A stretch of 64,000 nt of DNA from Lactifluus volemus (taxonomy: Eukaryota > Basidiomycota > Agaricomycetes > Russulales > Russulaceae): NCBI GenBank assembly GCA_022376515.1, contig WTXI01000010.1, positions 682,001 to 746,000 of the forward strand, given 5' to 3'. Within the stretch, counting starts at the first letter, position 1. Each line of letters begins with the position of its first letter. Shown here one piece after another: positions 48,442-59,270 of this stretch. The notes below the pieces were generated by a model. It was given only the letters and a program-made list of their open reading frames with translations. It was not told where the DNA came from and made no database searches. Position numbers and translations under genes: made by a program.

Positions 48442-50998
48442 TTCCTTCCCTCCGACAGCCTGGGAGGGACTGGTTTCTTATTGTTTCTTACTTTATACGT
48501 CGACTTAATGATGTAGCACGTTATCTACATATAACTACGTAGATTAGACCTAGATGAACTCGGGTCCATAATGATAGAATACGATCAAGTTAGTACTAAA
48601 GGGTGGCTGCGTGACTGGTAAACCAAACGACGTTGATAAGCATTATATGTCTGTGAGACAGAGACCAAACCGGCTGTTGTTGTCAAAGATGACGATGCAT
48701 GCCAGACCTGTTGGAAAAGTAGACGGAAAGCGAGGTGGTGGAGGAGTGTTTTCACTTGCGTTATCAAACTATGCGCATTGGACCATGGAATGTATCGTAA
48801 CCGAAATTAACCAAGCGCACATCAGGAACCCTGCATCAATTTTTTTTTTCACTTGTACAGGCCATTTGAGCTCGTACGAAGTCTCTCAAGTGGACAAAGT
48901 GAGAAAAGTCAACAAGGAACCTATATTAAATGCAAAAAGTGGTATCATTTTTGAAAAGTAAAAAAAGTGCACACAAGGTACCAACGCTTGTGGTCATTTC
49001 ACAGTGCAGCAAACATGACTTTCCCACTTTTTAGCTTTTTTACTTGGGACAGCTTGTGAAAGTAAAAAAGTAAAACAACTTTCTGATGCCTGTCACACTC
49101 GAATCATATATCTTAAAGATTTCCATCATTTACTCGCTTTTGTTTTCTTCTCGTTGAGGAATCCAGAGAGCAGCCAGCTTTCTGGAATCGACATGTAGTT
49201 TAATTGAATCACTTTCTTCCCTTGCACAAGCAGAAAATAGCAAATGCCGGGAATCCTGATGTAGTGGGGCCATTCACAAAAACTAACACCACGAAACTGA
49301 TGGGCTGGTTTGTAGGGAAAAAAAAATTGGCCGAGAGTGCACGCGAAAGGTGATGAACACGTTTAGCATTTTAAGTGACTGTATGTACGGCAGGTGTACC
49401 ATATGATCCTCTTCCTTTCTTTTCGTCAAGCAGTGTATGGGGAGATGTAATACACATGCTTTCACATGCTTGGCGCACATCGGCTACGGCGATTGACTTG
49501 CCGGGTGGACATAAATGGGCAAAGATATCGCACAACCTCGGCCCGGGCACATATTCGAGGCTGCCCCGCTCTATGAGGCTTAAATGTTTTACACTCTGAC
49601 CAGCAAGATCGGTCCGGTCGGGAGCCATTTGAGCGGACACAGCAATGATTTCCTACTGCACCTCATGGCATCTCACTTGTTGTGGAATGGTATATCCCAA
49701 ATTTGGAAAAATTGGCTGTGCCGTAAACGTGACCCTATTCTGTGGTTATGGGTTACATCAGTGGGGTCCCTGAAACCGGAGGAACCGAACATCTCACGGT
49801 AGTGGGCATGCTGTCGAACAGGATTGGTGAAGCTGCCTCATCAATACAACAAATTCCTTGACTGGAACTAAGCTACCCTAATTTTTTTTCAAGTAACAGT
49901 ACATGTTGAAAATGTAGAACTTCTGCCGTCCGACGTAAGTGCCTTCTCCCGTAATGCAGGCGTTCGTCTGCGATCATACGATGAGCCACGAGGCCTGCAC
50001 ATCGTGGTCAAGCTGCCAACTAAGCGGTGACCCCTGGAAACCAAGGAACTTAGTAACTACTTTCTCACAGGCTAGCGATAACCACTGGCAACTGGGACGT
50101 TGACCTCGTGCTTTCTCCTGAACTAGTGTAAATGATGATGAAACCTATTCAGTAGTGGAGCCAAGCAAGGCCAAGAATCGGCCGAAGTCCTTGTTCCCTT
50201 CCCAGGATCTAAACAGGACCAACTGACACTGCCCCATCAGGAACGCTCGCACCGATAACAATTGTGTGGTGTGTGGTAGGGACAGGGCGGTTGAGAGATC
50301 TTATCAAATCGGACATCCATCCCAGACTTTTCCCACCGATCTCCTTCCCTTGTACCACATGCAATGTTGCTAGTAATTGAGCGATGATGGGCCACTGACC
50401 TAGTATAAGCCAAGATGGATACGGTATCGAACGGGACTCTGGATACGAATAACTTAGTGTACGTTAACAGGCCTCGTGGTGGGGTCAGAAATGTCCCGTG
50501 TAAGCGAGGGGAGTGTTTCACCCCCTATGATGCTGTGTTTGGTGCCTGACGGGAGCCCCCGGCCGATGGATGTGCCTTTATTTACGGCAACTACACCACT
50601 ACAAGTCATAGCCACACTCAGCCGCCCCCAACTATCTCGTACTCCTCTCAATTTCCTCTTCATCTAATCCTTCAATATTTGCGTTCAAAAAACCACAACA
50701 TAAGTCACAAGGTACTGATGAAGCCATTATTACCAATTCCATCTCAAAAATTTCACCATGTTTTCAAACTCATCGCCTACGCAATGTCTCCTTAGTCCAA
50801 AGAGCGCTCTGTGGCTAAATTTTTTATCTGTCCTTGGGTGTCATGTGTTCCTTCAGTCGGTCAAAATTTTCAGCCACCTCAGGGGCGCCGATCGCTGTTT
50901 CGGCCGTTCTCCTGAGCTACCTCGAGGCCACAGGTCATATATAAGCGATCCCATGTCTTCTCTTCGTGTGGGTAGGTTTCCTTGCATTGTCATCTGCT
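48442..50998. other. 2.5 kb without a recognisable gene
   Basis: Between family members B and C. 48835-49080 is AT-rich with repeated AAGTAAAAAAGT-like pieces. 49370-49800 has chance frames on both strands. Nothing with introns, conserved motifs, terminal repeats or RNA-gene signals. If B and C arose by local duplication, this spacer keeps no copy I can recognise. Confidence 0.5.
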
Positions 50999-51938
50999 AT
51001 GGAATACTGTGATTACCTTACCTCGGGTTCACTCCAAACTCCCTTTCTCCCCTACGGGCCCCTCTTCGATCTCTTACATTACGGCTACCTGGGCCAAACT
51101 TTCGGTCCTGCGTCAGCAAAACGACACATCTGTCATAATTTATTGAGCTATGTTGAAGAAGACGAAGACCTAATCGCCCTTCAGGATATGTTACGGCCCG
51201 ATCTTTCTTACCCAGGTTTACCCTGCACTTTTTCTGTCCCTCACAGCCTCTACACCCATCTACTCTACAATTCGGTTGCCGCCGACGGTTCTCACCGAAT
51301 CATTCTTGATTATATCGCCAACCATAATGCACACGTAGTGCCGCAGAGCTTGTTTGCACCGTACGCTGGTCGTCCTCGTAGTCAAACAGAGCTCCAGAGC
51401 ACCACCCTCCGTCCTCCAATATTCTTCATTCAACTCGACCACTCAGTTGGCCTACCGCTTGGGATTGCCAAGTCAGTAGCTGACACTCGTAAACCACTAC
51501 TTCAATATGAAAACTGGACTCCTATGCAAGGAAAAGCATCGACCAAGCTGAGGATTGCTGTGAGATATCCGCTCATTACTCAAAACCCTCGCTCATGGTC
51601 TTTGGTTTTTACTGCAGTGGCACGGTTACAACCTGTGGGAGACGCAAATCCAGCTGCGAAATCGCAGAAGGGAACCTATAACGCTCCCGCGGTTGGTACA
51701 ACTTGTCGCCAGTGGGGTGGACCGCTTTCTGCGGGTGAGTTCGTGTCATCCCTAGGACACACTTGCGCCTATCTCAACTCTTAATTAGCATGAACACGGA
51801 CCTATTGTCGATCCCTCCTTACTGGTATGGAGGATTGGTGATGGCCCCTATGATGTCTCACCCTCCCGCATTGTCCTAGTTGGTGTGGTGGCAGTGTCTT
51901 CGGGAAGCATCATGCCAATCATGCAACTCGCCAATTAG
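50999..51938 (+). CDS. family member C: uncharacterised WPGY-domain protein
   Basis: Starts at or near MEYCDYLTSGSLQTPFLPYG (an additional short first exon like that of B is possible). Then LFDLLHYGYLGQTFGPASAK, LLSYVEEDEDLIALQDML, HNAHVVPQSLFAPYAG, LRPPIFFIQLDHSVGLPLGI, KASTKLRIA, an intron (about 51560-51619), WHGYNLWETQIQLRNRRREP, PRLVQLVASGVDRFLR, an intron (about 51735-51788), HEHGPIVDPSLLVWRIGDGP and the end VVAVSSGSIMPIMQLAN. The usual Trp of GSW is Ile here, and the WPGY Pro is His; C is the most diverged of the short copies. Frame intact. Confidence 0.78.
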
Positions 51939-52889
51939 CGACACTTGCCCTCTCTCTTTTCCTTTAAACTTGCACGCGCCTTGGGTCCAGCACCCAGCAC
52001 CGCACGCTTCAATGACGTGGTCCTTACAATTCCCTCTCTTGCTTCCATTCTGGTCTAGTAGGAGCTTTGCTGTTGTAGCCCGTGAGTCTTCGTATGTTCT
52101 CTGCGTTGCTCTTTTTCCTTCCACGCCCTAAAAACCACGCGCCGGCGCATCACTATTTATTATGGCGAAGCTTTCGAGCTTCCAGTATTTAATTATCACC
52201 TTTTGTATCTTTAAGTAATAGCAAATGGAATTTTAATTTTTCCCATTTGAAAGTGCTGAATGGCGGAAAGAAATATGAGAGCCTCTTTGTAGTCCATGCG
52301 CACTCGTAACTTGGCCTGGCCAAAACCCAAGGCTTAGGTGAAAGATCAAAATAGATAATTTGACACTGCGCCCCGATGTGTCCACGTTGATGCGATGACG
52401 ACTTGCAAAAAGAAACAAGAGAATATCATATAAGGTTATACCTTTCCGGTGACTGGTGACGAACCGGACAAAAAGGTTAGACTTTAAAAGAAAATTGAAA
52501 GAGTCGTTGTACATGTAGGCAGCTACAGTACCGGAATTCGTACCGAAGGTCTCTAACTTGCTCGATTTGCGCGCTTACATCTTCACGACCGCTTTCTTCT
52601 CCGATCTTAAAGGGGGGGGGAGGGGGGTGGAAAAGAAAAAAGAAGAAAAAAAGGAGCACAATGTGAATTTCCGGTAATAAAAAAGTTAAGAGGCCAAACA
52701 CGTCTGTCGGTAGTACTGTAGAAATACCGACGGGCGCATCGTTGGGGTTGGTGGTTCTTGTAGTCCCCGTGAGGCAGAGGAATATCTGCGACAACTTGAA
52801 GAATGAAAGAAAAAAAAAGGTTTCTGATGTCAATCCACCCATGACCCCACCTTCCTCAGGCCTCTGTACTGTAGGCTCTGAAGGTGTAC
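51939..52889. other. intergenic
   Basis: About 950 bp with low-complexity runs (poly-G near 52612-52626, poly-A near 52645-52652 and 52810). No coding sequence recognised. Confidence 0.5.
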
Positions 52890-53226
52890 TAGTATCCGTG
52901 GAGCGCAGATCGTAAGACTCGGTAAATTGATGAGAGGTTAGTAGTATTCGAGCGATTGGGAATTGCGTCATCGAGGAAAGATACCGGAGCCATGATGTCG
53001 AGGTCAACCCCCCAGTCCAGTGCAATAGTAGGTCCCGAATCGAGGAGAGTACACCACAAAGATAACAGCATGGAAGTGTCAGTTTTGCTTGGATATTATG
53101 CAGACATGATATGCTCTCATAATTGACAGACAGCTTCGAGTGTATCGGGACGGATACGTAGATGACGCATAAGATGGGGAGGCTATGACATAGAGCGCCT
53201 GGTCAAGAAAGTCGCGGGCAAGTCGC

Positions 53227-53248
53227 GGGCAATCATGCATGATTGCCC
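53227..53248. repeat. perfect 22-bp palindrome
   Basis: GGGCAATCATG at 53227-53237 followed directly by its exact reverse complement. It is preceded by a direct repeat of AGTCGCGGGCA (about 53210-53230). It lies inside the decayed inverted copy, between the two gene remnants. Confidence 0.85.
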
Positions 53249-53523
53249 GATGTTCACTAATACTATTACTAAGTTACCAGTATAGGCAGCTTCTCCACCC
53301 CTTTCAAGGACGTCGCTGAATGTGATACGTAGCACTATCGGGATTATCCCCTAGTTGCTCCGAGTCATGACCTGACTCGAAAAGAGAACTTCACTTCATG
53401 CTGCGGTCCTCGTACCACTCTGCAATATCATCGACAAGCCAAGGTAAACTAGAACTCCAACTGACACGCTCGGGTGAACTCAAGTGCGACGATTATTGTA
53501 CCCGGGACAAGTGGCAGAAATGT

Positions 53524-53543
53524 CTCATGCGCTCCGCATGAGT
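53524..53543. repeat. hairpin at end of the inverted copy
   Basis: CTCATGCG, a 3-base loop CTC, then CGCATGAG, a perfect 8-bp stem. It lies where similarity to the Nudix gene ends, so it may mark the breakpoint. Confidence 0.6.
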
Positions 53544-53560
53544 TCATTGTTATCGGGCCC

Positions 53561-54217
53561 GGGGCCCGGGGCTAGGAAAAAGCCGCCACTTGGCTGAAAC
53601 CAAATATATCGCCCCGGCACTAACAGCAAAAGCCTTGGGACGGCAGCATTCCGCGTGCCCCAACTATAGCCACAGCTGTCCTAAACTCCTCCCACCCCCG
53701 CGCCGCGCCGTGAACGGTGTAGTGTAACATCCTTACGAAGGTCGTGGCACTCTCGCATGACAGATGTACAATTTCAGTAGCACCTGCGACCCACTCCGAC
53801 GGAGACACCCCATGAGAGCACAGGAGACAAGTGGTGGGTGTCAGCGGGAGAGGCGCACATGAGGGAAGGTGGCTCGTTGCAGACAACCTCTGGAGGAGGG
53901 ATGGGTCCCGCGTTTGCGGCCCCTGTTCTCGTGCTGCACTGGAGGGCGGTGCTTTGAGAGACGCCACGCGATAGCGCTGCACCGCTACGTCGCGTCAAGT
54001 CGGTCCACAGATTGATCTTGGGATTGATAAGCAGATTGTTAATCGCAGTGCGTACGACTTAATCCGAAGAAATTTTACAGGTTATCTTGCTCAAAAATAA
54101 TCTGAAAAATGTTGACGACAACGTAATCGAGTACACATGAACGTCCAAACAAGCAGTGGAAAAGAAACAAAAACAATTATGACGCGAGACATACCACCTA
54201 CTATGATCCTAATTCAC
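53561..54217. other. intergenic
   Basis: Contains an unusual GGGCCCGGGGCCC run at about 53556-53572 and two overlapping minus-strand frames (to 120 codons) that match nothing I know. No gene called. Confidence 0.45.
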
Positions 54218-56108
54218 TCATTCCCTTTCTCCAGCACTCGGGGTCCTGTCCCGGTTGCGACCGGGAGGTGGCGAGCTGCCACGCTTCGCCCCCGAGCAAC
54301 TCCAAACGACACGCCCACGCCCATCAGTCATGAATGGCGGCTCCTGCTGTCGTGTATCGGATACTTCTCCGGGGGGGTCTCTTGTTGATGACGGGTTGCT
54401 GGCGGTTAGACCTACTTCTGTCACGGAAGACACTTCGATTTGTGGTGCCTGGGGGGATAATGGGGAGCGAATGTCCACATCATCCCTCTGTGATGGAACC
54501 GGGGAGGCTGGTATGGAGGTCCCATTATTCGGGCCATCGGCCCTCTGAGTGTAAGATAGAGACGAAGAAAGTGCACCGGAGTGGGACTGACAAGGAGTCG
54601 TCCTATCCGAATCTGTAATAGACTGCTGCGATGGTCGGTCATCTTGATATATATCTGACAGCGACGATGTGTTGGTAACGTCGGGGACGTCACCCTCGGT
54701 CCCAAACTCAAAGACAGCGATCGAATTCGTGGAACGTGGACTGGATGGAATAGAGTGAAGCAGGGGATCAGGTGATTGTAGGTTAAGCGAGGTTGCCGTG
54801 TGACTCGTTACAGGTACTGGGAAGTCGGAAATTAATGTAGGGATGGAGGTGGTAGAAATAGAGGGGAAGAACGTGAAAGGACTCTGTGATGGTTCAGGTC
54901 TGGGTGTGTCAAGCTGTGAATCTGCGGTGTTGATCTATTTCAATAAAAAGGCTTGTCAGCGTTTACAACGGAAGTTTGGACATGACTAGGTTCGAAAACA
55001 TACCCCTTCCAGGTGAGCAGGACCATCGCTTTCGGACTCGGTATCCGTCCGTTCCAGCGCCCAATCCACGTCGGATGCAAACTCGTCGGGCACTAGTTCA
55101 GGGATCCCGAAAATGGAATCCATAGGTAACCAGCCATAGATCGAACGGTTCAGGACTTCACGGAAACTACGGGAGTCACGGAAACCAGGCAAGTGGCGGT
55201 CTCGTTGCTGTTGGTGGTTGAGAGGCGACTCGAATCGAAGCTGGACGGAAGAATGAACTCACTAGCATATAATAATCAGCTCCTCGTTCAAACACATAGC
55301 GTGTACCGTCTTCGTTGAGGTGTTGATACAAGCAGTCCCTGCCAAAAGGACAAAAGCGGTTTTCTGGATTTGACGCAGCAAAGTATCTATTGCCCGTCAT
55401 AAGTGGTGATCAGGGATATCTTGGGAAAGCCTTACTTGCAAGAGACCCGTTGAAGGCTTTCTTTGTATTGTTCTATGATGTGTGCTTTCCCAGGATGACC
55501 ACTGGGATAGAAGTGACTGGACGGGATGACATATTTGGACGAGATGCGGCAGTAAGGACAGGTCTTATGCATATGGGTGAGAGAAAGGTCATCACTGCTG
55601 TTTCCCTGCCCGCGCCACATTCGGATGCACTGTAAGAAATGAATCAGCGTGAAATATTGGAGGCGACATATGGTGTCATACGTCGATACAAAATACGTGA
55701 CTACAGTCAACTGGGGTAAATGCTAGTCAGCCTTGATACAAAAAGTTGGAAACACCAAATCCGAACCAAGCAGGCCGAATGTGACTGGTACCTCCATACA
55801 GATCGCACAGATCGGAGGCTCGCTCGTATTGGCGGTGGTTGTGTTGGCAGGGGTTACATGTCTGAACCAACACTTTTCTCCCCTCTTGCAATATCCTGTG
55901 AAGGTCGATCTTAGCACAAGGCGCAGCGATCGACAACGTGTAAATGTGCACCAGCTGCGAAGTACCTGCAGGTCTTGTTCTTGTCGTAAGGAGTCAGCTT
56001 CTCGTGTTCGCCATGCAGAAATTTGCAACTGTCGCCAGCAAAACAACCCCGAGGGGTGTTGTAATATCTACAAATCCCCCTAGATTTTGAAGTGACGGGG
56101 CGTTGCAT
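54218..56108 (-). CDS. makorin-like CCCH/RING E3 ubiquitin ligase
   Basis: Starts MQRPVTSKSRGICRYYNTPR at ATG 56108. First CCCH finger: C-RYYNTPRGCFAGDSCKFLH; second: CRYFAAG + intron + YCKRGEKCWFRH; RING: CAICMEVPVTFGLL ... (intron) ... CIRMWRGQ ... CPYCRISSKYVIPS; third CCCH: YFAASNPENRFCPFGRDCLY with QHLNEDGTRYVFERGADYYM. The order CCCH-CCCH-RING-CCCH is that of makorins. A long C-terminal region follows: GFRDSRSFREVLNRSIYGWL and an acidic Ser/Pro-rich disordered tail ending near DGRGRVVWSCSGAKRG and TPSAGERE. Acts as ubiquitin ligase, probably RNA-binding. Introns inside the second finger and the RING mean the central Cys/His of the RING lie on a small exon that I could not place exactly. 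Confidence 0.82.
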
Positions 56109-56205
56109 GGTTGTTCAGGTCATAGTCGTCGGTGTATGGCGCAAAAGTAAGCTGCGGTCAGAACCGAGGTAAACTCCGCAGCTCCCACAACTTGGGCACA
56201 CGCAC
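56109..56205. promoter_or_regulatory. 97 bp divergent promoter (makorin / HFI1)
   Basis: Only 97 bp lie between the start codons of the makorin-like gene (-) and HFI1 (+). Both starts are well supported by motifs right after the ATG, so this short segment must contain promoter parts for both genes. Confidence 0.6.
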
Positions 56206-57316
56206 ATGTCTCTCGAGTCGACAACAACTATCAAAGCTAAACTCGCTGCAGGTCTCGGTCCAAAGGCACCCAGATACTGGTCATTATTACGATCCTTTCT
56301 CGCTGCAACTATCTCAAGAACAGAATTCGACGAGCAGATTCGAGATTGTGTCGACACTTCCCCCCTTGGTATTTCATTGTCTTTCACCACAGTTATCCTG
56401 ATTTCCCGACCACTGTTCACAGTACAACTTCATAATGCTCTTATCATATCCATCTTCGACCCTTCTACTCACCACGTAGTGGCGCTTACACCCCCGCCCG
56501 ATATTCCCAAAGGACCTCCCCGCAAACGGCGGCGGCTTTTGCCCTACCAAGGACCAGATCCTAATGAGCCTCTCACCCTTAGGTCTGCTAGGCTAAAACG
56601 ATGGGCTGTCGGTCTTGGTCGTTGGGAACGTGATCGTATCCGAAATCTTAAACCTGTTGCTTTGTCCGCAAAGCGAAAGCCACGGCCGGAAGTGGATGAG
56701 ATTGCCAATGAACGTGGGGTGCAGCAGCTACAGGAGCGTGGAGGTCCGTCTGTTTTTCTATCTCCGATAGCCTGCGTCTCATGTCACCCAGAATCCTCCG
56801 GAAGTCGACCTGCAATTCAGTTGGCATCCTCCGCGAGGGGCTTTACACTACAGCATATCACCGACAGGCTCAACCTCATTTGCGCGCAACATAACCTTGG
56901 CTTACCTTCTAAACACGTGGCAACTCTGATGTCCCTTGCCTTTGAGGTAAGCTTGCTATGAGCGCACATGTTGATTTGCTCAACTCTCCGCACAGGCGAA
57001 GCTCAAGTCTCTTATCATGCAAGCGCTCGCAATGACTGCAACATCTCATGCAATCTCGTCCATTCACCCTTCGGCACCGCATTCATCGGGTCATCAGCTG
57101 TCCGCGTCTGCATTCGATACGCTGTTCACTGTATCACCCGCCGTCCTTCCCAACCGTTCGGCCACCGCGATGCGCCTGGCGCTTGGAGAGAATGAATCTC
57201 GGGAAGACCAGATTTTGTCCAACGAAAACCGCGAGCCAAGCGACGCACGGTGGCAAATGCTCGCCCTACTTCGTGAACGCAGCTCTGTGAACGAAGTCGC
57301 GAGTGCCCGGAAATAG
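56206..57316 (+). CDS. HFI1: SAGA complex subunit Hfi1/Ada1
   Basis: Structural subunit of the SAGA coactivator; its histone fold pairs with Taf12. Starts MSLESTTTIKAKLAAGLGPK, then APRYWSLLRSFLAATISRTE and FDEQIRDCVDTSPL; after an intron VQLHNALIISIFDPST; a basic segment KGPPRKRRRLLPYQGPDPNE with TLRSARLKRWAVGLGRWERD; after further introns TLQHITDRLNLICAQHNLGL and AMTATSHAISSIHPSA, the C-terminal helices of the Tada1 family, then LSASAFDTLFTVSPAVLPNR and RWQMLALLRERSSVNEVA. Introns at about 56376-56430, 56743-56790 and 56947-56994 keep frame. About 320 residues, no break. TAF10, another SAGA subunit, lies 2 kb downstream. Confidence 0.88.
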
Positions 57317-57485
57317 AATTTCACTGTCACGTGCATTATACCTCTACAATACCACTTGTATATCCGTAGTGACATCTAGCATTTTTGCGACTAGAAGGAT
57401 TCTCTTCTCTGAGTCTGTTCATTATGCCAGTGCAGTGACGATCCCTTAAACTGAGCGTGATTAGCTTTACCATCTCGTCAATACT

Positions 57486-59059
57486 ATGGTCACGCCACAA
57501 CCGCTTGTCCTTCGCTGGGGTATCATCTCTACTGGCCAGATATCGACCGCGTTTGTAAAGGTGAGTGGTCTGATTGTTAACACATCAGTGCCATCTCACC
57601 ATCCATTTACTGCGCAGGATATATTGCTCGATCCAAAGACGTACGGGTTTCTTGAGCTAGACCCGTACCCACGAAGGTTATATATAGTATACCCTATAGA
57701 CGTGGCGTCCACGATGTTGCCCATAGAGTTACGGCTGTCGGCTCGCGCAGTATCGAGAGTGCGAACTCATTTGTGCACAAGCTCATCGATACCGATGGCT
57801 CGAGATCAGTTGCGATCTATGGCAATTACACCGAGGTTTACAACGATCCTGTACGTGATGCCAGATTATTTTCTTCTTTGTTTTGTAGGAAATTCAAACG
57901 AAGCACTGATTGGTACAGGATGTCGATGCGATCTACATCGGTCCGTACTAATAATGATGAATTTGTGCACTCAGTGACGGATGGTCTATCTCACGTAGGT
58001 ACCCCCCATACGTGCACTACTCGAACGCCGTGGACGCAATCAAAGCTGGGAAGCACGTCCTCGTGGAGAAGCCGGCGACGACAAACGCGGAAGACTTCCG
58101 TTCACTGGCCGCCCTCGCCAAAGCCCACGGCGTCTTTCTGATGGAGGCCATGTGGACCCGTTTCCAGCCCATTTCGCAATCTATCAGGGGATCATCGACC
58201 AAGGCAGCCTCGGCGCGCCTGTCATGGTACATGCGACCTGTCCTTCGACTTCGACATCGAGAGTGAGTTGTCTTTTGTTATTTTGTCAGACGCCATTTGA
58301 TTCGAGGCTTCCTCATCTTAAATTGATTGAAGACATCCCCTTAACGCACCGTATCCTCGACCCAAAGCTTGGGGGCGGTGCCATTCTAGACCTGTAAGTT
58401 CATCCATTACCGCGACCCATTTACTAATTAAAATTCAGGGGACCCTACCCTCTTGTCTGGGTATGACTGAATTTTGGGACCGTAAATCTTGTTAAATCTC
58501 AGTTTGTGCAGGCCTCATTGCGCTCTATGAACACCCGCCAATAACCAGCAAAAACCCACGGTTTCCGCCTCATGGTGAAGACGCCGCTCACTGGAGTAGA
58601 TCGCAGCAGTTGCTTCACTCTCACCTTTTCGCGCTTGCCGCACAGGCGCAACTGTCTTGCAACATCAACATACCTTCAAATAGCATGGGCGTGACGCTCC
58701 GCTTCCGACACGGAAACATACTGATCCCCGAACCGATATATTGTCCGAAATGGTACACTGTGCAATATTTTGGTATGCCTGGCAGTGGCAAGGTGCAACG
58801 CGAGGAAACGGTCCACGTCCAACATGTCGGAGGTGGATGGCATTTCCAGGCGGACGAAGTTGCACGCTGTGTGCGTGACGGGAAACTAGAGAGCTCGGTG
58901 TGGGGCCACGACAAAACACTACTAGAGATGGAAATATTCGATGAGGTACGCGCTTGTTCGCATCATTTATCATACGTTATCGACTTCCCTGGCCGTCATC
59001 ACTAGGTTCGTCGTCAAGGCGGGTATTCTCTCCCTGGGGATGTTGAGCGGGTTACTTGA
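57486..59059 (+). CDS. Gfo/Idh/MocA-family dehydrogenase (dihydrodiol/xylose dehydrogenase type)
   Basis: NAD(P)-dependent oxidoreductase of sugars or diols. The Rossmann start reads LRWGIISTGQISTAFVK; VDAIYIG and TPHTVHYSNAVDAIKAGKHV precede the catalytic VLVEKPATTNAEDF (EKP). LMEAMWTRFQPI, DQGSLGAPVMVHA, LTHRILDPKLGGGAILDLG and GPYPLVW follow, then the C-terminal domain FRHGNILIPEPIYCPKWYTV and GGWHFQADEVARCVRDGKLE, SSVWGHDKTLLEMEIFDEVR. At least six introns. One base is missing near 58011, 58173 and 58234, and the segment 58560-58650 needs two or three more, so this is the most damaged frame in the window. The family is certain; the substrate is not. Confidence 0.82.
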
Positions 59060-59270
59060 GTCGAGATTCAGGAATCAAAGATATTGAAGGGAGGTGAAGC
59101 GAGGCGTATGGGTCTTCTAAGACTAGTGACATGATACTGTGATTTGCTATCTGGGACTTATCTTCACCATTGGGCAAGACGGCGATACGTGTTCAACAAA
59201 TGACGATTATTAAAAGTACATGCAAGATCAGAACCGGGTCTAGCAAATCCACAGCCAGAGATTACCTCAG
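59060..59270. other. intergenic, convergent 3' ends
   Basis: About 210 bp between the oxidoreductase and TAF10 stops. Nothing notable. Confidence 0.6.

Larger units (their letters stand above)
52890..53560. pseudogene. decayed inverted copy of the Nudix/BRAP2 head-to-head region
   Basis: Inverted relative to 39970-40640. On the minus strand, 53170-52900 repeats the BRAP2 5' end: CGTCCCGATACACTCGAAGC, TTATCTTTGTGG, and the protein piece TIALDW-VDLDIMAPVSF beside the intact PIALDWVDLDNMASVPF. On the plus strand, 53300-53545 repeats the Nudix 5' end: CTGAATGTGATACGTAGC, CATGCTGCGGTCCTC, CCACTCTGCAAT, GACAAGTGGCAGAAAT. Large gaps and substitutions leave no open frame. So a fragment carrying a divergent promoter and both gene starts was copied about 12.6 kb away and inverted. 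Confidence 0.85.

Noticed and set aside
52477..53025. Minus-strand 182-codon frame
   Set aside because: It covers the decayed BRAP2 5' copy and a homopolymer-rich stretch; only the LDW-VDLD piece is meaningful.
53620..53998. Two overlapping minus-strand frames of 120 and 74 codons
   Set aside because: No conserved motif, no intron signal, and composition follows the GC-rich background.
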